A stretch of 64,000 nt of DNA from Acidovorax sp. (GTDB lineage Bacteria > Pseudomonadota > Gammaproteobacteria > Burkholderiales > Burkholderiaceae_C), in contig JAUXZO010000049.1 in assembly GCA_030692685.1 (NCBI GenBank), positions 1 through 64,000 on the forward strand. Direction: 5' to 3'. Below are positions 24,985 to 34,787 of this stretch, piece by piece (the stretch's first letter is position 1; every line of letters starts with the position of its first letter). Below the pieces are notes generated by a model. It saw only the letters and a program-made list of their open reading frames with translations, was not told where the DNA came from and made no database searches. Position numbers and translations under genes: made by a program.

Positions 24985-25189
24985 CCCTGGCTTCGACAGG
25001 CTCAGCCCGAACGGGTGGGGTGGCGTGGGTTGGGGCGGGACGGGGCGTGTGTTAACACCCCGTTCGCCCTGAGCTTGTCGAAGGGCTGCGCAGGCACTCT
25101 GCCCTGGCTTCGACAGGCTCAGCCCGAACGGTCAGAGTGGGGTGTGGCGTGAGCGTCAACCCCGTTCGCCCTGAACTTGTCGAAGGGCT
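24985..25189. repeat. cluster of four REP-like repeats in alternating orientation
   Basis: Copies of CCGTTCGCCCTGAGCTTGTC type occur at 24985-25015 (reverse), 25058-25087 (forward), 25102-25131 (reverse) and 25160-25189 (forward). Each reverse/forward pair can fold into a long hairpin. The cluster fills the gap between the ALDH7 gene and the FAD oxidoreductase gene. Confidence 0.8.
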
Positions 25190-25211
25190 TTTTCTATCGT
25201 GAGATTTTTGG

Positions 25212-26405
25212 ATGACTTCTGATTCCCAACACCCCATCGTCATCATCGGCGGCGGCGTCATCGGCAGTGCCATTGCGTACTTCCTCACGCTGCTGCAACC
25301 GGGCTGCAAGGTGGTGGTGGTCGAGCGCGATCCGACCTACGCGCGGGCATCGTCGGCGCTGTCGGCCAGCTCGATTCGCCAGCAGTTTTCTACTGACATC
25401 AACATCCAGATATCGGCGTTTGGCATCGGCTTTTTACGCAACGTGGGCACGCTGCTGGCCTGCCATGGCGATGTGCCCGACATTGGTCTGCATGAAGGCG
25501 GCTACCTGTATCTGGCAACCGCAGCAGGCGAGGCCACGCTGCGTGAGAACCATGTGCTGCAAAAGCAGCACGGCGCCGATGTGGCGCTGCTCAGCCCCGC
25601 ACAGCTGCACGAGCGTTTTGACTGGCTTGCGCTGTCGGATGTGGTGCTCGGCTCGCTGGGCCTGTCGGGCGAGGGCTGGTTTGATGGCTACCTGCTGCTC
25701 ACTGCGCTGCGCAAAAAGGCCCAGAGCCAGGGCGTGCGCTATGTGGCCGATGAAGCGGTGGGTTTTGATATGGCTGCCAGCGATGGGGCTCAGCACGTCA
25801 ACGCGGTACGCCTGAAAAGCGGCGACATCCTGCACTGCCGCTATGCCGTGAACGCTGGCGGACCGTGGGCTGCAGCCATCGCTGGCTGGGCGGGCATCGA
25901 TCTGCCCGTGGTGGGAAGGCGCCGCACCGTGTTCCACCTGGCCAGCCCGGCGGCGCTGCCGGGTTGCCCGCTGCTCATCGACACCAGCGGCATCTGGCTG
26001 CGGCCCGAGGGCAAGGGCTTTATCTGCGGCTTTGCGCCAGCGGCGGGCAACGATGCTGACTTTGCCCCGCTGGAGCCTGAGTACGACGCCTTCGACAACC
26101 ACGTTTGGCCCACGTTGGCCGAGCGCATTCCGGGCTTTGAAGCGCTTCGCATGCAGGGCGCCTGGGCGGGCTACTACGAGATGAACACCTTCGACCATAA
26201 CGCCATCGTGGGTCTGCACCCTGAGTGCGACAACCTGGTGTTTGCCAATGGCTTCTCGGGCCACGGCCTGCAGCAGTGCCCGGCAGTGGGGCGCGGGCTG
26301 GCAGAGTTGATGCTGACGGGCCGCTACCAAAGCCTGGACCTGTCGCCCGTGTCCATCCAGCGGCTGGTGGACAACCGGCCGCTGCTGGAGAAGAACGTGA
26401 TCTAA
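25212..26405 (+). CDS. FAD-dependent oxidoreductase (DAO family)
   Basis: The 397-residue flavoprotein begins with a dinucleotide-binding motif (IVIIGGGVIGSAIAYFL) and ends with the DAO family block NLVFANGFSGHGLQQCPAVGRG. It resembles the FOXRED1/dimethylglycine-dehydrogenase-like group. In lysine catabolism a DAO flavoprotein (AmaA) oxidises L-pipecolate to the substrate of AmaB; this gene could fill that role but sequence alone does not prove it. Confidence 0.82.
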   Translation: MTSDSQHPIVIIGGGVIGSAIAYFLTLLQPGCKVVVVERDPTYARASSALSASSIRQQFSTDINIQISAFGIGFLRNVGTLLACHGDVPDIGLHEGGYLYLATAAGEATLRENHVLQKQHGADVALLSPAQLHERFDWLALSDVVLGSLGLSGEGWFDGYLLLTALRKKAQSQGVRYVADEAVGFDMAASDGAQHVNAVRLKSGDILHCRYAVNAGGPWAAAIAGWAGIDLPVVGRRRTVFHLASPAALPGCPLLIDTSGIWLRPEGKGFICGFAPAAGNDADFAPLEPEYDAFDNHVWPTLAERIPGFEALRMQGAWAGYYEMNTFDHNAIVGLHPECDNLVFANGFSGHGLQQCPAVGRGLAELMLTGRYQSLDLSPVSIQRLVDNRPLLEKNVI

Positions 26406-26449
26406 GCCTTCACCGCGCTGCCGATGCGAGAACCATTTGTGTGCCCCAG

Positions 26450-26478
26450 CCCGTTCGGGCTGAGCCTGTCGAAGCCTG
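26450..26478 (+). repeat. REP-like repeat
   Basis: A single forward copy of the repeat type seen at 24985-25189 lies between the FAD oxidoreductase gene and the aminotransferase gene. Confidence 0.7.
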
Positions 26479-26524
26479 CCCACCACCTTCATCCACCTCA
26501 TCCACATCTTCGTAGTGAGTCGCC

Positions 26525-27772
26525 ATGAACACACCGCTTTCCGTTTCCGCAACGGCTACCCCAGCCGCCCCCTTTGTGCCCGCTGAGCGCATCCGCTCCA
26601 TCGGCGTTTCCGAGATCGTGCGCCTGACGCAAGAGGCGAACCAGCTCAAGCGCCAGGGGCAGCCTGTCATCGTGCTGGGCCTGGGCGAGCCGGACTTCGA
26701 CACGCCCGCCCACGTGATCGAAGCCGCGCACCAGGCCATGCTGCAAGGCGACACGCACTACACGGTGCTGGATGGCACGCCCGCGCTCAAGGCGGCCATT
26801 CAGCTCAAGTTCCACCGCGACAACGGGCTGGACTTTGCGCTGAACGAGATCACCGCCAGCGCAGGTGCCAAGCAGGTCATCTACAACGCGCTGATGGCCA
26901 GCCTGAACCCCGGCGACGAGGTGATCTTGCCCGCGCCGTACTGGACGTCGTATGCCGACATGGTGCTGATTGCTGGCGGCGTGCCCGTGGTGGTGCCGGG
27001 CACCGAGGCCAACGGGTTTCGGCTGACGGCCGAGCAGCTCGACGCTGCCATCACGCCGCGCACACGGTGGGTGTTCATCAACTCGCCGTCCAACCCCAGC
27101 GGCTCGGCCTACAGCGCCGAGCAACTGCGCCCCATTCTGGACGTGGTGCTGCGCCACCCGCAGGTGTGGGTGCTGGCGGACGATATTTACGAGCACATCC
27201 TGTACGACGGCCACGCCTTTGCGACACCTGCGGCAGTGCAGCCCGCACTGCGCGACCGCACGCTGATCGTGAACGGTGTTTCCAAGTCATACGCCATGAC
27301 GGGTTGGCGCCTGGGCTATGGCGCAGGCCCGCGCGCGCTGATTGCCGCGATGGCGGTGGTGCAAAGCCAGTCCACGTCGTGCCCCTCGTCCATCAGCCAG
27401 GCGGCGGCAGTGGCCGCGCTGACCGGCCCGCAAGACATCGTGGCCGAGCGCTGCCGCGCCTTTCAGGCGCGGCGCGATGTGGTGGTGGCATCCCTTAATG
27501 CATCGCCCGGTTTGCGTTGCCGCGTGCCCGAGGGCGCCTTCTACACCTTTGCCAACTGCGAAGGCGTGCTGGGCCGCACCACACCGGGCGGAGCGCTGCT
27601 GCGCACCGATGCCGATTTTTGCGACCACCTGCTGCGCGAGTTCCATGTGGCCGTGGTGCCCGGCAGCGTGCTGGGGCTGGCGCCGTACTTCCGTATCTCG
27701 TACGCTGCCAGCATGGCCGACCTGCAAGAGGCCTGCGCGCGCATCCAGCGCGCGTGCACGGCGCTGTTCTGA
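26525..27772 (+). CDS. PLP-dependent class I/II aminotransferase
   Basis: The 415-residue protein has the fold-type I pattern: GLGEPDFDTPAHVIEAA, INSPSNPSGSAYS, and the PLP lysine in VSKSYAMTGWRLGYG. It belongs to the aspartate/aromatic aminotransferase-like group. Beside an amaB-like gene it may act on 2-aminoadipate, feeding 2-oxoadipate onward; this is inference from position. Confidence 0.86.
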   Translation: MNTPLSVSATATPAAPFVPAERIRSIGVSEIVRLTQEANQLKRQGQPVIVLGLGEPDFDTPAHVIEAAHQAMLQGDTHYTVLDGTPALKAAIQLKFHRDNGLDFALNEITASAGAKQVIYNALMASLNPGDEVILPAPYWTSYADMVLIAGGVPVVVPGTEANGFRLTAEQLDAAITPRTRWVFINSPSNPSGSAYSAEQLRPILDVVLRHPQVWVLADDIYEHILYDGHAFATPAAVQPALRDRTLIVNGVSKSYAMTGWRLGYGAGPRALIAAMAVVQSQSTSCPSSISQAAAVAALTGPQDIVAERCRAFQARRDVVVASLNASPGLRCRVPEGAFYTFANCEGVLGRTTPGGALLRTDADFCDHLLREFHVAVVPGSVLGLAPYFRISYAASMADLQEACARIQRACTALF

Positions 27773-27803
27773 ATCATCTTGTTTTGTGAAATGACTGCCT
27801 GAC

Positions 27804-29504
27804 ATGACCACCACATCTACCACCTCATCCACGACCAAGTCCCGCACCGGCGGCCAGATTCTGGTCAGCCAGCTCATCAACCACGGCGTCAAGCAGCTTT
27901 TCTGCGTGCCCGGCGAAAGTTATCTGGCTGTGCTGGATGCGCTGCACGATGCAGACATCGGCGTTACCGTGTGCCGCCAGGAAGGCGGCGCGGCCATGAT
28001 GGCCGAAGCGCAAGGCAAGCTCACAGGCCAGCCCGGGATCTGTTTTGTGACACGCGGGCCGGGCGCCACCAATGCATCGGCCGGTGTGCACATTGCCCAC
28101 CAAGACTCGACACCCATGATCCTGTTCGTGGGCCAGGTGGCGCGCGGCGCCATGGGGCGCGAGGCGTTTCAGGAGCTGGACTACAGCGCCGTCTTTGGGA
28201 CCATGGCCAAGTGGGTCGTGCAGATTGATGACCCGGCGCGTGTGCCGGAGTTGATCTCGCGCGCTTTCCATGTCGCTACATCGGGCCGACCTGGCCCGGT
28301 GGTGGTGGCGTTGCCTGAAGACATGCTGACCGAAGCCGCCACGGTGGTCGATGCGCTGCCCTACCAAGTCACGGAGACGCACCCCGGCGCCGCGCAGATG
28401 GCCGATCTGGCGCAGCGCCTGAAAGCTGCGCACCAGCCTGTAGCCATCCTGGGCGGCAGCCGCTGGTCTGAGCAAGCCGTGCACGAGTTTGTAGCGTTTG
28501 CCCAAGCATGGTCGCTGCCGGTGTACTGCTCGTTCCGTCGGCAGATGCTCTTCCCTGCCAACCACGCGTGCTACGGCGGCGACTTGGGCCTGGGCGTGAA
28601 CCCGCGCCTTTTGGCGCGCATTCGAGAGTCCGATCTGGTGCTGGTGGTGGGCGGGCGCCTGTCAGAAATCCCGTCGCAGGGCTACGAGTTGTTTGCCATC
28701 CCCAACCCCACGCAGCCGCTGGTGCATGTGCACGCCGATGCGGACGAGTTGGGCAAGCTGTATCGCCCCGCGCAGGCCATCCACGCTACACCGCAGGCGT
28801 TTACCGCTGCGCTGGTCAGCGTGCGACCTACTGGGCCCGTGGCCTGGCAGGCCCATGCCGAAATGGCGCGATCCGAATATGTGCTGTGGAGCGACGCCAA
28901 CCCCATCCAGATTCCGGGCGAGTTGCAGATGGGTCAGGTCATGCAGCACCTCAAGTCCACGCTGCCCGCCAACACCATTTTTTGCAACGGCGCGGGCAAC
29001 TTCGCCACCTGGGTGCACCGCTTCTGGCCGTTTACCACCTACGCCAGCCAACTGGCGCCCACCAGTGGCTCCATGGGCTACGGCCTGCCAGCGGGCGTGG
29101 GTGCCAAGCGGCTGTGGCCAGAGCGTGAGGTGGTGGTGTTTGCGGGTGATGGCGACTTTTTAATGCACGGCCAGGAGTTTGCGACCGCCGTGCAATACGG
29201 CCTGCCCATCATCGTGGTGCTGCTTGATAACGCCATGTACGGCACCATCCGCATGCACCAGGAGCGCGAGTACCCGGGCCGCGTGAGCGCCACGCAGCTC
29301 AAGAATCCCGACTTCAAGGCCTACGCCCAGGCCTTTGGCGGCCATGGCGAGCGCGTGGAGCGCACCGAAGACTTCGCGCCTGCCTTGGCCCGCGCCCGCG
29401 CCAGCGGTTTGCCTAGCGTGCTGCATTGCTTGATAGACCCCGAGGCGATCACGCCCACGGGCACGCTGCAGGGGATTCGGAGCGCCGCAATGGCCAAGCG
29501 CTAA
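27804..29504 (+). CDS. thiamine-pyrophosphate-dependent enzyme (acetolactate synthase-like)
   Basis: The 566-residue protein carries all three TPP enzyme domains: the catalytic glutamate in CRQEGGAAMMAEA, a central FAD/nucleotide-like domain, and the TPP-magnesium motif FAGDGDFLMHGQEFATAV with DNAMYGT. It is not the usual biosynthetic IlvB, as no small-subunit gene is nearby. In this operon a 2-oxoacid decarboxylase or carboligase role after the aminotransferase is plausible. Confidence 0.83.
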   Translation: MTTTSTTSSTTKSRTGGQILVSQLINHGVKQLFCVPGESYLAVLDALHDADIGVTVCRQEGGAAMMAEAQGKLTGQPGICFVTRGPGATNASAGVHIAHQDSTPMILFVGQVARGAMGREAFQELDYSAVFGTMAKWVVQIDDPARVPELISRAFHVATSGRPGPVVVALPEDMLTEAATVVDALPYQVTETHPGAAQMADLAQRLKAAHQPVAILGGSRWSEQAVHEFVAFAQAWSLPVYCSFRRQMLFPANHACYGGDLGLGVNPRLLARIRESDLVLVVGGRLSEIPSQGYELFAIPNPTQPLVHVHADADELGKLYRPAQAIHATPQAFTAALVSVRPTGPVAWQAHAEMARSEYVLWSDANPIQIPGELQMGQVMQHLKSTLPANTIFCNGAGNFATWVHRFWPFTTYASQLAPTSGSMGYGLPAGVGAKRLWPEREVVVFAGDGDFLMHGQEFATAVQYGLPIIVVLLDNAMYGTIRMHQEREYPGRVSATQLKNPDFKAYAQAFGGHGERVERTEDFAPALARARASGLPSVLHCLIDPEAITPTGTLQGIRSAAMAKR

Positions 29505-29509
29505 ATTCG

Positions 29510-29610
29510 TATTCATAGAAGTTTGTTTTTGAGATTTTCGAGCGGCTTCTATGAATAATTGTCGATTGGGCACGTCGCAGCAGTCCTTTGGGGTGTGTGA
29601 ATATTCATAG
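29510..29610. repeat. 12-bp inverted repeat with an extra half-site
   Basis: TATTCATAGAAG (29510-29521) and CTTCTATGAATA (29546-29557) are perfect complements 24 nt apart. A third TATTCATAG occurs at 29602-29610 in the same orientation as the first, just before a T-run. It looks like an operator set or remnant; no U-tract follows the stem. Confidence 0.5.
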
Positions 29611-29628
29611 TTTTTCCTAGCCCGCGCC

Positions 29629-29820
29629 ATGGAACTGATCGGGCAAGTGGTGCGTGTGGTGGATGGCTGGCAAGCCCACTTTGCGCAGCAGGGCGTGCGC
29701 CGCGCGGATATGGAACTGCTGCATGCCAGCATTGATAGGGAGACGCTGCCGGCGCAGCGCAGCGCAGAGCATTTGCCTGAGCCGCGTCGAGGGGGGGCGG
29801 GCTTCCCACGCGTGCATTGA
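29629..29820 (+). pseudogene. possible HipA C-terminal remnant
   Basis: A 63-codon frame encodes ELIGQVVRVVDGWQAHFAQQ then GVRRADMELLHASIDRETLP. From memory this resembles the last segment of HipA-type serine kinases (toxin of HipBA). Everything upstream of that segment is absent. I cannot confirm homology without a search; it could be a random frame. Confidence 0.3.
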
Positions 29821-29860
29821 CGTTCTACGATGCAAGCTGTATTCCGTAACTGGCATCCAC

Positions 29861-30979
29861 ATGGTCTTGGAAATGTTCAATCACTGGGTTTTTGGCAACA
29901 CCTCTTTTGCCAAGCACGAGGAGTACGACGAGTTTCGCTACAAGCTCCTGCTGGTGCTAACGTTGTCGGGCGCGGTGTGTACGGCTCTGTTTGTGCTGGG
30001 CGAGTATTTCAGGCTCAACCGCATCGAGACGCTGCATTTCTATTCGATGCAGGTATTCACGGTCGGTGCCATGGTGTTGTGGTGGGTGCTGCGGGGGCAT
30101 AAACAGTGGTTTGTGCCGCTGGCATGGGCGTATGAAATCCTCTGTTTGCTGGAGTACACCTCGTCCCTGTGGTTCGTGCCGGGCGATGAGTTGCGCCTGA
30201 TGTGGTTTTTTGTGAACGTACCCGGCGTCTTCTTGATGCTGGGGAATCGGGTCGGGTGGAGTGTGGTGGCGCTGACCATCGGCATCTTGCTTGTGAGCAA
30301 CGCGTTCATGCCGTCGCCTTATTCGCAAAACGCCATGGTCACGGCGACACTCAGTCTGCTGTATTTAGGCATGTTCTTTCACGCGTTCGGTGCTCGCTCG
30401 GTGTCATTCTTTCAGCGCATGCGTGACTACAACCAGCAGTTGGAGGCGCTGGCCAGCCATGACACCCTGACCGGTGTGCTGAACACGCGCGCTTACTACC
30501 AGGAGTGTGAGCGGTTGGTGGCCATGGCGCGGCGCAATGTCCAGCCTTTTGCAGTGCTGTTTGTGGACTTGGACCATTTCAAGAAGGTGAACGACACGCA
30601 TGGCCATGCTGCGGGCGATGCGGTGCTGCGGTCGATGGCGAAATGCATGGGGTCGACCATCCGGCGTACCGATGTATTGGGGCGCATTGGCGGCGAAGAG
30701 TTTTCAGTTTTTCTGCCAAATACCTCCCGGGTCGGCGCGGTGCGGTTGGCCGAATCGCTGCGCACAACCTTGGAGCATTGCATGCCAGACATTGGCAACC
30801 AACGTTTGAAAGTGACCGCGAGCATCGGGGTGGCGGTGTGCGATGGACAGGTGCAGGAGATGGCGGTTATTCAGCAAAGGGCGGATGAAGCGATGTATGT
30901 CGCCAAGGCGTTGGGGCGCAACCGCGTGTCGGTGTTTGAGGATCTGCCCGAAGCTCCTGAGGCTCGGGCGGCCCCATGA
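29861..30979 (+). CDS. diguanylate cyclase (GGDEF protein) with membrane sensor region
   Basis: The 372-residue protein has about six N-terminal membrane helices and a GGDEF domain starting ASHDTLTGVLNTRAYYQE. The active-site motif is intact as GGEEF (RIGGEEFSVFLP), so c-di-GMP synthesis is expected. No clear RxxD inhibitory site is seen before the motif. The ATG at 29861 or 29873 could start translation; neither has a strong ribosome site. Confidence 0.88.
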   Translation: MVLEMFNHWVFGNTSFAKHEEYDEFRYKLLLVLTLSGAVCTALFVLGEYFRLNRIETLHFYSMQVFTVGAMVLWWVLRGHKQWFVPLAWAYEILCLLEYTSSLWFVPGDELRLMWFFVNVPGVFLMLGNRVGWSVVALTIGILLVSNAFMPSPYSQNAMVTATLSLLYLGMFFHAFGARSVSFFQRMRDYNQQLEALASHDTLTGVLNTRAYYQECERLVAMARRNVQPFAVLFVDLDHFKKVNDTHGHAAGDAVLRSMAKCMGSTIRRTDVLGRIGGEEFSVFLPNTSRVGAVRLAESLRTTLEHCMPDIGNQRLKVTASIGVAVCDGQVQEMAVIQQRADEAMYVAKALGRNRVSVFEDLPEAPEARAAP

Positions 30980-30998
30980 CCCGCCGTTGCCCGCTCCC

Positions 30999-32360
30999 AT
31001 GCCCGGATGGCAGCAGCTTGTCTTGCCGCCGCGCAAAATGGATGGTGTGACCAACGCCTCTCCTGCATTGCCCTGTGCCAATATCGACGCCCCCGCAGCC
31101 GCGGGTCGTCGGCGCATTGCCCACCTCGACATGGATGCCTTCTTCGCATCGGTAGAGCTGCTGCGCTACCCCCAGCTCAAAGGCCTGCCGGTGGTGATTG
31201 GTGGCGGGCGGCGCAAGGTGGATGAATTGCTGCTGCAAGGACCCGATGGCAACGGCTTGCGGGAGCCGCACTTCATCCCGGTTGAAGACTTTCCGCTGCT
31301 CAAGGACTACGTGGGTCGGGGCGTGATCACCACGGCCACGTACCCGGCGCGGCAGTTTGGCGTGGGCTCGGCCATGGGGATGATGAAGGCCGCCAGGCTG
31401 TGCCCGCAGGCCATTGTGTTGCCGGTGGATTTTGACGAGGTGCGCCGGTTTTCGCGCCTTTTCAAAAGCACCATCATGGACATTGCACCTGTGATGCAGG
31501 ACCGGGGGGTGGACGAGGTGTATGTCGATTTCACTGACGTGCCCGGCGGCCAGCGCGAAGGGGGGCGCGTGCTGGCGCGGCTGATTCAGAAAAGCATTTT
31601 TGACGTGACGGGGCTGACCTGCTCCATCGGCGTTGCGCCCAACCGGCTGCTGGCCAAGATGGCGAGCGAGTTCAACAAGCCCAACGGCATCTCCATCGTT
31701 TACGAAGAAGACCTGCAAAGCAAAATCTGGCCGCTGCATGTGCGCAAGATCAACGGCATTGGCCCCAAGGCGGGTGAGAAGCTGGCGCGGCTGGGCGTTG
31801 AGACGATTGGGCAATTGGCCGCGCAGGACGAACAGTGGCTCATGGGCCACTTTGGCAAATCAACGGGCGCCTGGATGCACCGCGTGTCGTGGGGCCGCGA
31901 TGACAGTCCCGTGGTGACCGAAAGCGAGCCCGTGAGCATGAGCCGCGAGACCACGTTTGACCGTGACCTGCACGCCGTGCGTGACCGGGCTGAACTGGGC
32001 GCCATCTTTACCGACCTGTGCATGCGCGTGGCGGAGGACTTGAAGCGCAAAGGCTATGTAGCGCGCACGATCGGCATCAAACTGCGCTACGACGACTTCA
32101 AGATCGCCACGCGCGACCATACGGCAAGCATGTACACGGCCGATGGTGCCACCATCCGCCAGTTGGCGGGGCAGTGCCTTAAGCGGGTGCCGCTGGACAA
32201 GCGCCTGCGCCTGTTGGGTGTGCGGGCCAGCACACTGGCCCGGCTGGGGGAAGAGCCGGCGCTGGCGCCACGGGCGGGCGCTCAGGCAGATGCACGGCCG
32301 CGCAGGCAGGGCGTTGGGGATGTCGAGGGGGGCTCTGGCGGTACGGCATCGCTTTTTTAG
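30999..32360 (+). CDS. DNA polymerase IV (Y family)
   Basis: The protein (453 residues from 30999, 440 from the ATG at 31038) has the Y-family active site: HLDMDAFFASVEL and the acidic pair in GVDEVYVDF, then a helix-hairpin-helix stretch INGIGPKAGEKLARLG and the little-finger domain. Between the strand VVIGGG and the TATYPAR segment there is an insertion of about 40 residues (RRKVDELLLQG through LLKDYVGRG) compared with E. coli DinB. The extreme C-terminus SLF resembles a clamp-binding tail. The gene follows the GGDEF gene closely. Confidence 0.9.
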   Translation: MPGWQQLVLPPRKMDGVTNASPALPCANIDAPAAAGRRRIAHLDMDAFFASVELLRYPQLKGLPVVIGGGRRKVDELLLQGPDGNGLREPHFIPVEDFPLLKDYVGRGVITTATYPARQFGVGSAMGMMKAARLCPQAIVLPVDFDEVRRFSRLFKSTIMDIAPVMQDRGVDEVYVDFTDVPGGQREGGRVLARLIQKSIFDVTGLTCSIGVAPNRLLAKMASEFNKPNGISIVYEEDLQSKIWPLHVRKINGIGPKAGEKLARLGVETIGQLAAQDEQWLMGHFGKSTGAWMHRVSWGRDDSPVVTESEPVSMSRETTFDRDLHAVRDRAELGAIFTDLCMRVAEDLKRKGYVARTIGIKLRYDDFKIATRDHTASMYTADGATIRQLAGQCLKRVPLDKRLRLLGVRASTLARLGEEPALAPRAGAQADARPRRQGVGDVEGGSGGTASLF

Positions 32361-32541
32361 GGCGGGTGGGATCGGTGGCGTTGCGGCGCGGTCGCAGCGA
32401 TTCTTCGACCATCCACTTCGACGCCGGATGGCTTTGACGCCCAGTTGGCAGCCGGTAGCGTTTGTCCGAGGTGCCAATGCCCGTCGTGGGGTACGCTGTG
32501 CCCCTGTCTATTGGTATCGACCTCGTTCAAGGAGCCTTCCC

Positions 32542-33027
32542 ATGCCCTCTATTCACCTTCGCATCCGCATGTCGGCACCCATGCTCGCTGCGGCGATATT
32601 GCTGACCCCGCTCTTGGCGCTGCACACAGCCCGTGCGGCAGACACCCCCACCACGCCGGTGGAGAACGCGCGCGTTGACGACTTTGCCGTGGGTAAAAAG
32701 GCCATAGATGCGAAGAACTGGGCGCTGGCGGCCAGCAGTTTCAGCAAGGTCGTGGCGCAGAACCCGAAGAACGCCGACGCCTACAACCTGCTGGGCTATT
32801 CCAACCGCTGGCTGGGCAAATACGACGAGGCATTTGCGGCCTACAACAAGGCCTTGGCGCTGGACCCCCGCCACAAAGGAGCGCTGGAATATTCGGGTGT
32901 TGCCTACCTCAAGGTGGGCCAGAAGGCACAGGCCGAAGCGCAATTGGCCAAGTTGCAAGCGATTTGCGCCCAGTGTGAGGAAACCACGGACCTTGCCAAG
33001 GCCATTGCAGCGTACAGACCGAACTAA
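32542..33027 (+). CDS. small exported TPR protein
   Basis: The 161-residue protein has a signal peptide (about 1-33, ending ARAAD) and at least two TPR units (AASSFSKVVAQNPKNADAYN and AFAAYNKALALDPRHKGALE), with a CAQC pair near the end. AAGGAG precedes the ATG. Role unknown; such proteins act as periplasmic adaptors. Confidence 0.78.
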   Translation: MPSIHLRIRMSAPMLAAAILLTPLLALHTARAADTPTTPVENARVDDFAVGKKAIDAKNWALAASSFSKVVAQNPKNADAYNLLGYSNRWLGKYDEAFAAYNKALALDPRHKGALEYSGVAYLKVGQKAQAEAQLAKLQAICAQCEETTDLAKAIAAYRPN

Positions 33028-33156
33028 ACCCGAGCAAATGGCGCACTCTTTGGGTGTGCAGCGAGCGGGTTGGCCGTTAGACTTGATTGGTATCAAGCGG
33101 TAACCAAAACGGTGCCTCGTTGCCTGCGCTTGCCGCAGGACTATCAGGAAAAAATC

Positions 33157-34716
33157 ATGCGCATCAACTTGCCGGTGACCCAGCAAAATTTCGACTTTCC
33201 GGGCCACGAACTGCTGGTGTCCACCACCAACACCAAGGGCGAGATCACCCACTGCAACCCGGCGTTTGTGCGCGTCAGCGGCTTCAGCTACGACGAGCTC
33301 ATTGGCCAGCCGCACAACCTGATCCGCCACCCCGACATGCCTGCCGAGGCCTACAAGGACATGTGGCGCACCATTGGCCGGGGCGAGCCGTGGACGGGAT
33401 TGGTAAAGAACCGCCGCAAGAACGGCGACCACTATTGGGTACGCGCCAACGTGACGCCCATCCTGGAGGGCGGAAAACCGCGCGCCTACATGTCCGTGCG
33501 CACCAAGCCCAGCGCCGCAGAGGCTGCCGCTGCCGAGGCCTTGTACGCGCAGATGCGCAGCGAGGCATCGTCCGGGGCCACCAGCTTTTATCTGGACTCG
33601 GGCAACGTGCGCCACCGCGGCCTGCATGGCTGGGGGCAGAGCATGGCAAACATGGCGCTTTTGCCCCGCATGGCGCTGATGCTGGCGGCGCTGGTGCTGC
33701 TGGCGTTGGTGCCAGACGCGCTGGACTTGCAGGGCGCCACGGCATGGGTGGCGCGTGCGGTGTTGCTGGTACTGGGCGCTGGGTGGGTGCTGTGGCGGTT
33801 TCAAGCCACGGTGTTGAACGGGGTGCACGACGCCACACGGTTTGCTTCAGACATCTCGGCCTGCAACCTCACCACCTCCATCCGGGCAGATTACCCCCAG
33901 CCGTTGGGTGCTCTGATGCAGCGGCTGCAGCAAACACAGGTCAACCTGCGCGCGGTGGTGGGCGATGTGCGCACCGAAGTGCACAACTTCACCCAGTCCG
34001 CCGCTGAAATCACGCGCGGCAGCCTCGACCTGTCGGCCCGCACCGAATCCCAGGCCAGCAGCCTCGAAGAAACCGCTGCATCGATGGAGCAACTGGCCAG
34101 CACGGTGTTGCAGACGGCAGAAACTGCAGCGAAGGTCTCGCACGAGAGCGCGCAAAGCAGCGACATCGCCATGCGCGGCGGTCAGGCGGTGCAAGAGGTG
34201 GGCGCCGCCATGCAGCAGATGAAAAACTCGTCCACCAAGATCAGCGAGATCGTGGGGGTGATTGAAGGCATTGCTTTTCAGACCAACCTGCTGGCCTTGA
34301 ATGCGGCGGTAGAGGCCGCGCGTGCAGGCGAGCAAGGCCGGGGTTTTGCCGTGGTGGCGGGCGAGGTGCGGGCGCTGGCGCAGCGCAGTGCCAGCTCGGC
34401 CAAGGAGATCAGCGGACTGATCGGCATCACGGTGAACCAGATTGCCAGCGGCGCTCAGCAGATGGACCACGCGGGCACCACCATCCAGGGCGTGGTCGAT
34501 GCGGTAGAGCGCGTGAGCACACTGGTGCAGCAGATTAGCAGCGCCACCAAAGAGCAGTCGCAAGGCATCGCTCAGGTGAACGAAGCGGTGACGCAGCTCG
34601 ATACGGTGACGCAGCAGAACGCGGCGCTGGTCGAAGAGTCCACCGCAGCGGCCCAGGGCCTGAAAGACAGTGCGGAGTCATTGGGTCGGTCTGTGGATGT
34701 GTTCAACATGCCGTGA
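33157..34716 (+). CDS. PAS-domain methyl-accepting chemotaxis protein (Aer-like)
   Basis: The 519-residue receptor has an N-terminal PAS domain with the Aer-type stretch [17 protein letters not shown] and [18 protein letters not shown], two close membrane helices around residues 170-210, and a HAMP-like linker. The conserved signalling hairpin ends the module ([20 protein letters not shown] then [20 protein letters not shown]). PAS receptors of this type usually bind FAD and sense redox or oxygen. No periplasmic sensor domain is present. Confidence 0.9.
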   Translation: MRINLPVTQQNFDFPGHELLVSTTNTKGEITHCNPAFVRVSGFSYDELIGQPHNLIRHPDMPAEAYKDMWRTIGRGEPWTGLVKNRRKNGDHYWVRANVTPILEGGKPRAYMSVRTKPSAAEAAAAEALYAQMRSEASSGATSFYLDSGNVRHRGLHGWGQSMANMALLPRMALMLAALVLLALVPDALDLQGATAWVARAVLLVLGAGWVLWRFQATVLNGVHDATRFASDISACNLTTSIRADYPQPLGALMQRLQQTQVNLRAVVGDVRTEVHNFTQSAAEITRGSLDLSARTESQASSLEETAASMEQLASTVLQTAETAAKVSHESAQSSDIAMRGGQAVQEVGAAMQQMKNSSTKISEIVGVIEGIAFQTNLLALNAAVEAARAGEQGRGFAVVAGEVRALAQRSASSAKEISGLIGITVNQIASGAQQMDHAGTTIQGVVDAVERVSTLVQQISSATKEQSQGIAQVNEAVTQLDTVTQQNAALVEESTAAAQGLKDSAESLGRSVDVFNMP

Positions 34717-34722
34717 CGGTGG

Positions 34723-34738
34723 CTGCATGCATGCAGGT
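34723..34738. repeat. palindrome CTGCATGCATGCAG between convergent genes
   Basis: A perfect 14-bp palindrome lies between the stop codons of the chemoreceptor and queF. It could form a small cruciform or terminator stem; no U-tract follows. Confidence 0.35.
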
Positions 34739-34787
34739 TGGCCTGTCGGGCCTGGGATGTCAGCCGTTACACGTTACACAGTGGCCG

